Made by a program: the position numbers and the translations under genes
Assembly (NCBI GenBank): GCA_950022295.1
Contig: OX465595.1
Span: 429,840,270 to 429,904,269, forward strand
Reading direction: 5' to 3'
Length of the DNA stretch: 64,000 nt
From: Bromus sterilis
Taxonomy: Eukaryota > Streptophyta > Magnoliopsida > Poales > Poaceae
Part shown: positions 44,093-54,747 of the stretch, piece after piece
Numbering within the stretch: position 1 is the first letter of the stretch
Layout: every line of letters starts with the position of its first letter
Notes under the pieces: generated by a model
Told to the model about the DNA's origin: nothing
Databases searched by the model: none
Seen by the model: the letters and a program-made list of their open reading frames with translations, nothing else

Positions 44093-45548
44093 TGATACGT
44101 ACAAAACGTATCTATAATTTCTGCTTGCTCCATGCATGTTTTGGGTGATATTGCTATGCTTTTGATACACATTCATACACTTTTGATCATATTTGGACTA
44201 ACCTATTAACTCAGTGCACCCCAGTGCCAGTTCCTGTTTTCTGATGTTTTTGTATTTTAGGTTTTCCCATTACTTAAAGTGCCAGAAAAATTACGGGAAA
44301 AATATAGGAAAAATCAGCGTACATCAAGCTTTGGGAAGAGCCAAAGTGGGGCCATAGGGGAGCCAGGGTTGGCCCAGGCGGCCACCTGGCGTGGCCACCC
44401 CCTAGGCCGCGCCAGGGGGGGCGCCTGGGGCCCTTGGTCCACCTTTGGCTTCCCCCCTTCGCCTATATATCTCTCTCGTCCCGAAACCCTCGAGGACATA
44501 ACACTTTTCTCCAGAAACAATTCCGATCTCCGCCGCCATCGGCACCAAGTTTTGGGGGACAAGAATTCCTGTGCCGGCACCCTTCCGGGATGGGGAAGTG
44601 CCCCCGGATTCATCTCCATCGATGTTGCTTCGTCCCTCCATGATGTGGGAGTAGTTCCTCCTCGGGGCTGAGGTTTCTACCAGTAGCTATGTGGTCTTCT
44701 CTCTCCCATGATGTGATCCTCATTGTGATCATAGGCTATGTTAATCTAGGATGATCCCATGATGTTTCCCCTTCTTCTATGTATTGGATTGGTGTACTCA
44801 CTTGATCTTATCTAGTATAATCCCTGAGACCATGGTGACAGCGGTCTATTGGACATGGGTTAGAAGAATATTTTCATGAGTGATTTCCTCTTTTGTGTGT
44901 GGATTGAAGATTGAGAGTCTCTTGGTGCTTGTCTTTGAATATCCTTTAGATATGTTGTGGTGATTGTGGTACTCTCTTTGGATGGCCGCGGTGACATTGG
45001 GAAATCCATAGATGAGAACTACGAACTCTGAGGTGTGCTTTTGTAGCCCTACACAATTCTCGTCCTCTCTTGACCACAAAGGAATGACCTCCGACTACGT
45101 CTCCATTGCATGTTTTATGGGAAATATCATGTGATTATACTATGTTAATGTTGTTGGGAGTTGCCACTAGTGAAAGTATGAAGCCTAGGCCTTGTTTCAA
45201 CCATTGCAATACCGTTTGTGCTCACTTTTGTCGCTTGCTAACTTGTTGTTTTTATTTATTCAGATTTATATTACCTTGCTTTGCCACCCCTATCACCCAT
45301 ATTTTACCATCTCTTCGCCGAACTAGTGCACCTATACAATTTGCCATTGTATTAGGTGTGTTGGAGACACAAGAGACTTCTTGTATCTTAATTGCAGGGT
45401 TGCTTGAGAGAGACCATCTTCAACCTCTACTTCCCCGAGTTCGATAAACCTTAGGTCATCCACTTGAGGAAAATTGCTGTTGTCCTACAAACCTCTGCGC
45501 TTGGAGGCCCAACATAGTCTACAAGAATAGAAGCGTGCGTAGACATCA
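44093..45548 (+). repeat. 3' LTR of element E
   Basis: 1456 bp, TGATACGTAC to GTAGACATCA; TATATAT at 44464-44470 after the GC-rich block. It is close to the 5' LTR apart from small changes and about 47 bp around 45030-45080 that are absent from it. Confidence 0.95.
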
Positions 45549-45688
45549 GATGTGCGCACCCGGCCTGAGGTCACCAATAGGTGATCCCGAGATATCCGCA
45601 TGGCAGACAAAAGCAATACCATGCTGACCTGTCAGACGCATGATGTTCCCTCGACACATCAGCTGACAGGGCGGCAGAGGCGACAAGG

Positions 45689-47362
45689 TGATACGTCCAA
45701 AACGTATCTATAATTTCTGCTTGCTCCATGCCTCTTTTGTGTGATATTGCTATGATATTGATGAACTTCCATACACTTTTGATCATATTTGGACTAACCT
45801 ATTAACTCAGTGCACCCCACTGCCAGTTCCTATTTTCTGCTGTTTTTCAATTTCAGGTTCCCCCTTATTAAAAGTATCAGAAAAATTCCGGGAAAAATAT
45901 AGGAAAAATCAGCGTACCAGACGCTTCGCGAAGAGCCCGAGAGGGGACAGAGGGGATCCAGGGGGGCCCCAGGCGGCCAGAGGGCGCGGCCCCACCCCAG
46001 GCCGCGCCAGGGGGGGCGCCTGGAGCCCCTGGCCCACCTCTGGCTGCCCCCTTTCGCCTATTTATTCACCGTGATGAGGAACCCTTGGGGATGGAACCCT
46101 TTTTCGCGATCTCTCCTCTGTTCCGCCGCCGTCGCGCTTCCAAGATCGGGAGCACCAGAAGACCTCTTCCCGGAACCCTGCCGGAGAGAGGAACCACCTC
46201 CGGGAGCTCCTCCACCACCATGGATGCTTCCCGGATGAACCGTGAGTAGTCCACCTTGGACCATGGGTCTATGATCAGTAGCTATGTGATGTTCTCCTCC
46301 CCTCTTTGTTCTTCATGGATTAGACCTCGTGAGCTGACCTACATGATCGAGGCACATATGTAATCTTTCAGCTGTTGCTATTTTGAGTTTGCCGGGATCC
46401 GATGGATTATGAGATTATGTTCAGACTGTGATTGAGTTATATATTTGATTTCCTTCTTTTATATTTATGTTCTTGAGTAATTCTTGCATGTTCTCCGTTG
46501 CTGTTTATTGCTTTGGCCAAGTAGTAGGTAGTGACTCCAAGAGGGAGCGTTATGCATGATTGTGGGTTCATGCCCCCCGATGACTAGCTTGAGTGAGAAA
46601 CATGAGTCTAGGGGATGTGTTGTTGCCACAAGGGGGAAAACAACGGTGCTTGTACTTGCGGGTGCAAGGATTGTTTACTTTATGCAAAGTTCTTTAAAGA
46701 AGTTGTCTGTTGCTTTGAGTTTACACTTTGGGTGGGATTCTCAACTTAATACCAGTGAGATGTTTTGGATAGATATCTCAAGGTGGATGATTAGTAGGTA
46801 GATACAGATGGATTTAGGTCTACTTGTCTTGGCGTACTGCCCATGCTTTTGAGCCTCTTCCTTTCTGCATAGCATAATTAGCATTGGTTTACGCACATAA
46901 TCCTATCAATTGCCCAGCTGTAATTTGTTTACCTCGCATGGCTATTTTATCGTCTTTTGGGAGAGAGACATCTCTAGTGAACATCATAGGACCCCGGTCC
47001 ATAATTCCAACACTGTTTACACCTTCAATTTACTTTCAGTATTTACTTTTCCGTAGCTATCACTATCATTATTATCCCTTGCGTTTTATCCTTTGTAAAC
47101 AACAAGGCCGGAGGGATTGATAACCTCTCTGTACTCGTTGGGAGCAAAGCTATCTGTTGTGTGTGCAGGTCCAGGTGAAGTAAGCAACTTAGAGTTGTGA
47201 ACGGCGCCATTGTTCACTTCACCACCTACTTGTATCTATTGGAGTCCTACGGGTTCGATACTCTAAACCTTAACATCTTCGCTAAGGGAATTTTGCCACT
47301 ATGCTACATCTCACCTTCCACTTGGGGTAACCAACGAGGGGCGAGTATTATCTCGTGTATCA
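45689..47362 (+). repeat. 5' LTR of element C
   Basis: 1674 bp from TGATACGTCC to TCGTGTATCA, with a GC-rich block (about 45945-46050) and TATTTAT (46059-46065). Confidence 0.95.
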
Positions 47363-47372
47363 AGCAAATTTC

Positions 47373-47390
47373 TGGCGCCGTTGCCGGGGA
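47373..47390 (+). promoter_or_regulatory. Primer binding site, tRNA-Asp type (element C)
   Basis: TGGCGCCGTTGCCGGGGA lies ten bases after the LTR end; identical to A and E. Confidence 0.92.
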
Positions 47391-47526
47391 CTCCACTCTT
47401 CAAGATAGGGGAGTTGCACACTATCTTTTATCTTTTCTTTTTAGTCTTGTTTGTTTACCTTTCAGTTTTTGCTTTTGTGTCTTTTATCAAAAATGAAAAA
47501 AAATAGTTATCTTGCTTGCTGCTACT

Positions 47527-49470
47527 ATGGGTTCCTCTGAAAACACCAAGTTGTGTGACTTCACTAGTCACAACAACAGTGACTTTATCTGCACTCCTAT
47601 TGCTACACCTGCTACTTCAGCACCTTCTTATGAGATTAAACCTGCTTTGCTGAACCTTGTTATGAAAGATCAATTCTCTGGTGCTAGAGATGCTGCTGCT
47701 TTGCACTTAAATAATTTTATTGAGCTTTGTGATATGCAAAAATACAAAGAAGTAGATGGTGATATTGTTAAGCTTAAGCTTTTTCCTTTCTCCTTGAGGG
47801 ATGAAGCTAAAATCTGGTTCCAATCCTTGCCTAAGAATAGCATAGATTCTTGGGATAAGTGCAAGGAGGCTTTTTATTGGGAAGTACTATCCCCCTGCTA
47901 AAATTATCCAGTTAAGGAGCTTTATTATGAATTTTAAACAATTGGATAATGAACACGTTGCCCAAGCTTGGGAATGCATGAAATCTCTTGTTAAGAATTG
48001 CCCTACGCATGGTTTGACTACTTGGATGGTTATCCAAACTTTTTATGCAGGCTTGAACTTTACCTCGCCGAACTTGCTAGATTCGGCCGCGGGAGGAACC
48101 TTTATGTCAAATACACTTGGTGCTTCCACAAAACTTCTCGATGAGATGATGAACAATTATTCCCAATGGCACACCGAAAGAGCTCCAACAGGTAGGAAGG
48201 AAAACTCTGTCGAGGAGATCTCCTCCCTAAATGAAAAAGTTGAATTGACATGTCTCTACTTACCAAGCAATCTCCTATTGATCCTCAAGATGTACCTTTA
48301 AATTCTTTGATTGCTCAAGATCAAGTAGATGTGAACTTTATCTCTAGAAACAACTTCAACAACAATGCTTATAGGAGTAACTTTGGTAGCAATCCTAGAC
48401 CGTTCCCCTCCAACAACTATGGGAACAACAAGACTTATCCTAGCACCAAAAACTCCACTTGTGAATTAGAGAGTATGCTTAAAGACTTTATCACTACCCA
48501 AAAAGCCTTCAACAAGAGTGTAGAGGAAAAACTAGACAAACTAGATACCCTCTCGTCGAAGGTAGACAATTTAGTCCACGAAGTAGAATTGCTTAAAATT
48601 AGAACTTCTCCTCTTGAGGAGAGGAAGGTCACTCCTATGAATGCTATCCAAGTGCAAATTAATGAAAACATTAGGATGATGGCTAAACTTAAAGAGAGAT
48701 GGGCTAGAGAAAAGGAGAAAGAGGATAGAATTAAGAGCCTTCCTACACACCATACTGTTGCTACTATCCAAGTGGTTGAGGATATCCAAACTCTTAGCAC
48801 CCAATGCACCCCTAGTCCCATAGGACCTATTAATGGTGATGCTATGACCTCAACCGTAGAAGAAGAAATTCCTATGACTATAGAAGCTACCAAACAAGTG
48901 AGCCTAAAGGACACCACTACTACTCTACTTGATAGTAGTGACCTTTATTTTGATAATTGCACCCTTTCTGAAGTTATTCGTTTCCTTCACAAGATGTCTA
49001 GAGACCCCCACACTAGCACACTTAATCTTGCCTTCACGGAGCATATCACTAATGCTCTCATCAAAGCTAGGGAGGAGAAGCTTAGGGTAGAAGCCTCCAT
49101 ACCTAGAAAGCTAGAAGATGGTTGGGATCCTATGATTAAAATTAAGTTGAATAACTTCTCTTGCTATGCTTTATGTGATGTTGGATCTAGTACCTCTGTT
49201 ATGCCCAAAAGAATGTATGATATATTTGGTGTTCGTCTCTTCGATTCTTCCGTAAAGAAACCTTTGGGGAAGATAGATGATGTTCTTATCATTTTCAATG
49301 ACAATTATGTTCCCGTTGATTTTACTATTATGGACATTGAATGCGAACCTTCTTGTCCAATTATTTTGGGACGTCCTTTTCTTCGCACCGTGGGTGCTGT
49401 TATTCATATGAAAGAAGGGATTATAAAATTCCAATTCCCTCTCAAGAAAGTGATGGAACACTTTCCCTAG
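47527..49470 (+). pseudogene. gag and protease of element C, two frameshifts
   Basis: ATG 47527 (MGSSENTKLCDF) begins a gag core (LFPFSLRDEAKIWFQSLP; FYAGLNFTSPN in a second frame from about 47885, LLDSAAGGTFM). A second shift near 48245 brings the third frame to 49470, which starts LTKQSPIDPQDV and carries an Asn-rich stretch, a coiled-coil-like segment (VEEKLDKLDTLSSKVDNLV) and an aspartic protease (ALCDVGSSTSVMP; CPIILGRPFLRT). The active-site context DVGSST fits the D(S/T)G-like motif of this lineage. The frame stops after VMEHFP with no RT, so the unit is gag-protease only. Expression would need frameshifts repaired or was lost. Confidence 0.88.
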
Positions 49471-52469
49471 GAAAAATATTAAGTTGCCTTTTGAGTCCGT
49501 CACACGGGCTAGTTATTTTCTTGAAAAGACTTGATCTTTTTTGCATTAAGCCTAGCTAATGGCTTTAGAGAAGCGCTTTCGGGAGGTAGCCCGCAACGAA
49601 TTTAGGATTTCCTTTTTGTTTTACTTATGTTTTTAGTGGTCTTGATGATTGTTACTACTGTAGCAACATCATTGTATCTTTACTTTTCAAGCTTTGTGCC
49701 TTTTATAGCCTCATATGACAAGGGAAGTGAAAGTTGTGACATGCTGTCTAGAAAACAGATTCTGTCCTCGTGACTAGAAAAATCAGAGAAAAATCCCAGT
49801 TCATCTTTTTGAGCTGAATTTTTTACACAGCGTGATCTATACAATTACGAAACTTTCGTATGTTTTGATGTTTTTTTATTTGAGTTGGATAAGTATCCCT
49901 AAAAAATTCTTTACTACCTGATGGTATGTTTTTCACATATTCTATCCTGTTTTGCCTTTTCTTCGTTTTGCAAACCTTAAGCTTGCTTTTTCTTTGCAAA
50001 AACTTTTTGGAAATCTTGAGAAACAGTAGCTATTCAATATTATCTTTATTTACAGTAGAGAAAAATTATTTTATTATGGGTACTAACCTCGCTAATCAGA
50101 TTATGATGAGTTATGTATGAAGTGAGTTTTCAAGTGTGCGAGGGAAGATGATGAAAGAAGATTAAGAAGTGTCAAGCGTTCAAGCTTGGGGATGCCCCCA
50201 TGCATCCCCAATAAATATTCAAGGAGACTCAAGCGTCTAAGATTGGGGATGCCCCCGTGCACCCCCTTCTCCATCAACAATTATCAGTTCGTCTCTCGTT
50301 TCACTATATTTTTATCACTTCATGCATTATGTGCTATTCTTGGAGCATCTCGCTCTTAGGTTTTATTTTTAGTTTTCTTTAGATTTGCTTGCTTTTCATA
50401 ACTAGTTAGAACCCAGCTTTCTTTGTGTGGGAGAGAAACACGCTCCACTTCCAAAATTTAGAACACAACATAGGACTTTTCATGCTTATCTTTGCTGTGT
50501 GTGTTCTTTATCTTTTCTTAGCTGTTGTCATGTTTAGCTCTTAGCTTTCATGCTTATCTTTTCAAAGAGATTTTGTTTAGTTTGTTGCTGGAACTTACTT
50601 GAGTTTTCATGTTTATCTTGTTTAGAGAGTTTGCCTGTTGCACTGAGTTTTGTGTCTTGACTTGAAGTAGGTAATTGAGGTTGCTATTCTTTTGTAGTAG
50701 TAACTTGCAATAGTTTTGAGGTGTTGTTTTGAGTAATGTTTGGACTTTTGGTGTCAAGAGCTTTAGCCTATTAGTGATAGATGTCGTATTTTGGGCAATG
50801 CGTGTTTATTTTCAAAAACCTACAAAATTAGTTGAGAACTCTAGCTACTAGATGGATCACTACTCTTCTGAGGGGTCGAATATTAGAGTACACTCACGTA
50901 CCATGAGTCGAGGATGCGCAAGGATAACCAAACCCCCATACACTCCTCCTCGGGGTACTTGTCTCTTTGTGAACCTCCTTATTAGACTGAGAGTTGCCGA
51001 TAATAAGTGCATGAGTTCTTCGGACTAATGTGAGTATTCGAAAGTTGACTCTTCCACCTTCCCATATTTTTCTAGCCTTTCTTGTGCCGTGCATTGTTTT
51101 CCTCTCACTCCGAGAGTTGGCGTCCACCTTCGCCGGTACATCCAAACCCTTGGCACGATACGCTCTGTCATCATAAACCTCCTTATATCCTTCCTCAAAA
51201 TATCCACCATACCTACCTATCAAGGCATTTCCATAGCCTTTCCGAGATATATTGCCATGCAACATCCATCTTCTCATGACTTGATCTTCATGTCATACAT
51301 GCTACTTGCTTGATCGATGAGCCGCATGCTAGTTGGGCTTGCCCTAATCATTGCTACATGACGCGCTAGTATCATTGCATATCCTGCTACACTGATAGAG
51401 GCATACATTTGCATACATCATGATAGTTACATCTTCTTTATGATTTGAGTACTTTTGTAAAGTGTGAAAGATCTTCTATACTTTTTGTAATATATAGAGT
51501 GTTGCCCCTAAAGTGAGGAAAAGATTCCAAAATGGACAAATTAAAAGATACCAAAGAGGACAAATGAGAGAAATAGCAAGAGCTATTGAGGCCACCAAAA
51601 AAATACAAAAAATAGAAAAAAGAGAAAAAAGAAATAAAAAGAGAGAAGGGGGCACACTACTATTCCTTTTGAGAGATCCACACTCGTACTCCCTCTTATA
51701 TCTTGTACTCCATAGAGATTATAATTCATGAATATAGCTATGTGGGGACGTTCACACTTTAGAACTTGGCTTGTATATTCCAATGATGAGCCTCCTCAAA
51801 AGAGATCTAGGTCTTTTTGAGCAAGCAAGTTGGATGCACCCCCACTAGTTCCCTTGGAGAGCTTACCTTAGCTCATATGTGCATCCGTTGCATGGCAATC
51901 CCTACTCCTCACATCATATCTATCATTTGGCTTTCTCTCGTCTATGATTGTCCTCATTGATGTGAGCCTTTCACACCCTTTTTGTCTTCCTCCTCCACCA
52001 TATTCTCTCTTTGCCATCCTAAGTGTCAACTTCCCTTTCTTACGCTCATCCATTGCATGAGTGCTCAAAAAGTCGAAAAGGAGTGGATCATTTTGACTTG
52101 TACCTGGCTAGTGGTCCGGGGATGAGTCAAGATAAGATTCCAAAGAAGACCAAGTGTGAAACTTTAGTAGATTGAGTTCTCAACATAAAAATACTTTTTT
52201 CTCGTATATCCCTATCCCCTTTCTTGCACGCAAACACCAATTGGAGACATTCGAGTCACGGACAGCGAGAGCTCTTGCACCTTTATGTTCTTATGTTGCT
52301 TATTTCAATGCCAAATATAGACTCTTGCCCGTTATGACTTGAATTGAATTACATGCCTTGATTGCTTTACTTACAAAGTTCTTATATGGTTGTTAGCATG
52401 TGACCACAAAAATTATGCTTGTTATCATTTACCTACTCGAGGACGAGCAGGAATTAAGCTTGGGGATGT
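49471..52469 (+). other. 3' internal noncoding region of element C
   Basis: It includes the hairpin pair (50188-50266), sequence matching 1-1250 (49985-51230), a purine-rich stretch around 51510-51650 (poly-A/GA) and AAGCTTGGGGATG just before the 3' LTR as polypurine tract. No gene is supported. Confidence 0.75.
50188..50266 (+). repeat. Tandem GGGGATGC hairpin pair in element C
   Basis: 50188-50209 is a perfect GGGGATGC/GCATCCCC hairpin; 50245-50266 has the right arm GCACCCCC, so one pair is lost. Confidence 0.7.
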
Positions 52470-54206
52470 TGATACGTCCAAAACGTATCTATAATTTCTG
52501 CTTGCTCCATGCCTCTTTTGTGTGATATTGCTATGATATTGATGAACTTCCATACACTTTTGATCATATTTGGACTAACCTATTAACTCAGTGCACCCCA
52601 GTGCCAGTTCCTGTTTTCTGCTGTTTTTCTATTTCAGGTAATCTTATTAAAATTCATAAAATCAGCGTACCATAAAAGTACCCCAGTACCGGTTTCTCCC
52701 TTATTAAAAGTACCAGAAAAATTCCGGGAAAAATATAGGAAAAATCAGCTTGCCGGAAGCTTCGCGAAGTGCCCGGGAGGGGCCAGAGGGGAGCCAGGGG
52801 GGCCCCAGGCGGCCAGAGGGCGCGGCCCCACCCCTGGCCGCGCCAGGGGGGGGCGCCTGGAGCCCCTGGCCCACCTCTGGCTGCCCCCGTTCGCCTATTT
52901 ATTCCCCGTGACGAGAAACCCTCAGGGACGGAACCCTTTTTCGCGATCTCTCCTCTGTTCCGCCGCCGTCGCGCTTCCAAGATCGGGAGCACCAGAAGAC
53001 CTCTTCCCGGCACCCTGTCGGAGGGAGGAACCACCTCCGGGAGCTTCTCCACCACCATGGATGCTTCCCGGATGAACCGTGAGTAGTCCACCTTGGACCA
53101 TGGGTCTATGATCAGTAGCTATGTGATGTTCTCCTCCCCTCTTTGTTCTTCATGGATTAGACCTCGTGAGCTGCCCTACATGATCGAGGCACATATGTAA
53201 TCTTTCTGCTGTTGCTATGTTGAGTTTACTGGGATCCGATGGATTATGAGATTATGTTCAGATTGTGATTGAGTTATATATTTGATTCCCTTGTTTTATA
53301 TTTATGTTCTTGAGTAATTCTTGCATGTTCTTAGTTGTTGTTTATTGCTTTGGCCAAGTAGTAGGTAGTGAATCCAAGAGGGAGCGTTATGCATGATTGT
53401 GGGTTCATGCCCCCCGATGACTAGCTTGAGTGACAGAAACATGAGTCTAGGGGATGTGTTGTTGCCACAAGGGGGGAAAACAACGGTGCTTGTACTTGCG
53501 GGTGCAAGGATTGTTTACTTTATGCAAAGTTCTTTAATGTAGTTGTCTGTTGCTTCTAGTTTACACTTTGGGTGGGATTCGCAACTTAATACCAGCGAGA
53601 TGTTCTGGATAGATATCTCAAGGTGGATGATTAGTAGGTAGATACAGATGGATTGGATTTCGGTCTACTTGTCTTGGCGTACTGCCCATGTTTTTGAGCC
53701 TCTTCCTTTCTGCACAGCATAATTAGCATTGGTTTGCGCACATAATCCTGTCAAAATCCCAGCTGTAATTTGTTTACCTCGCATGGCTATTTTATCGTCT
53801 TTTGGGAGAGGGACATCACTAGTGAACATCATAGGACCCCGGTCCATAATTCCAACACTGTTTACACCTTCAATTTACTTACAGTATTTACTTTTCCGTA
53901 GCTATCACTATCATTATTATCCGTGCGTTTTATCCTTTGTAAACAACAAGGCCGGAGGGATTGACAACCTCTCTGTACTCGTTGGGAGCAAAGCTATCTG
54001 TTGTGTGTGCAGGTCCAGGTGAAGTAAGCAACTTAGAGTTGTGAACGGTGCCATTGTTCACTTCACCACCTACTTGTATCTGTTGGAGTCCTACGGGTTC
54101 GATACTCTAAACCTTAGCATCTTCGCTAAGGGAAATTTTCCACTACGCTACATCTCACCTTCCACTTGGGGTAACCAACGAAGGGCGAGTATTATCTCGT
54201 GTATCA
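52470..54206 (+). repeat. 3' LTR of element C
   Basis: 1737 bp; it differs from the 5' LTR by an extra ~65 bp near 52640-52700 (GTAATCTTATTAAAATTC onwards), which looks like a partial local duplication of neighbouring LTR sequence, and by scattered substitutions. TATTTAT at 52896-52902. Confidence 0.95.
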
Positions 54207-54747
54207 CAAGGCACCGAGGCAGCCGCAAGGCTAGACGTAGAGCGCTCCAGGCCTACACAGCAAGATTCCACGACAAAGTAGGGCTACAGCTTTCCGCCGC
54301 CTGGAACCCGTAAATGGCACAGTCGGCGGGACCCCGCAGCTCTCCAGAGGCTTACAGCTGGGCCCTGTACCAACCAGAAGTTACTGTACTACCCTGAGCT
54401 TGGCCTATAAGAGCCCCAGGGATACCTCCTGCGTGAGGGGACGATCGCATTTACTTCACTTCACCCACCAGAGAGAGAGCAAGGAGAGAGTTGTGCTTAG
54501 CTAGAGCCCTCTCCCCTTCCTCTCATACAACTCACGGAGCATTCATTGCATCCCGAGTTATTGCTTATAGTTAGCTCGGCAGGCGTAGGGGTGTTATCTC
54601 TACGCAGAGCCCCAAACCTGGGTACATCGCGGTGTCTCACTATGTTTGTCCCCACTCTCGATTCCGACACCAACGACATTAACCTCGGTCTGTCCCCCTC
54701 CTTAGCCATCCCCATGGCATCTGCCGTTACATATCGACGACACTCAC

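Larger units (their letters stand above)
37595..45548 (+). mobile_element. Element E: non-autonomous Athila-like LTR retrotransposon
   Basis: LTRs at 37595-39003 and 44093-45548; TSD GATGT at 37590-37594 and 45549-45553. Internally: tRNA-Asp primer site, a gag ORF, a fused accessory region and about 2.5 kb of noncoding sequence. There is no protease, RT or integrase. The gag is clearly related to that of B (shared GESIAQAWGRLK and LKCPNH). Confidence 0.95.
45689..54206 (+). mobile_element. Element C: non-autonomous Athila-like LTR retrotransposon
   Basis: LTRs at 45689-47362 and 52470-54206; TSD CAAGG at 45684-45688 and 54207-54211. It has a tRNA-Asp primer site, gag and aspartic protease in three frames, then 3 kb of noncoding DNA. 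No RT, RNase H or integrase. Its LTRs resemble those of A most closely. Confidence 0.95.
37236..54742 (+). mobile_element. Solo LTR F, split by elements E and C
   Basis: The pieces 37236-37594, 45554-45688 and 54212-54742 join into an LTR of about 1025 bp that starts TGTCGTGGGAATG and ends ATCGACGACA. CTCAC flanks it (37231-37235 and 54743-54747), and the LINE reading frame resumes across it (GVITLVPKV on the right; DQIQKFRPI on the left). No internal region or second LTR exists, so it is a solo LTR. TATAAGA at 54406-54412 is a likely promoter core. The lineage is not determined; the first part (37290-37480) contains a repeated GACCGCC.ATCTGA phrase. Confidence 0.9.

Noticed and set aside
51513..51731. 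Lys/Arg-rich 72-codon frame in element C
   Set aside because: Arises from a purine-rich low-complexity stretch in noncoding DNA.
54212..54742. Independent gene or structural RNA at the right part of F
   Set aside because: The sequence joins to 37236-37594 and 45554-45688 as one LTR with matching CTCAC flanks.
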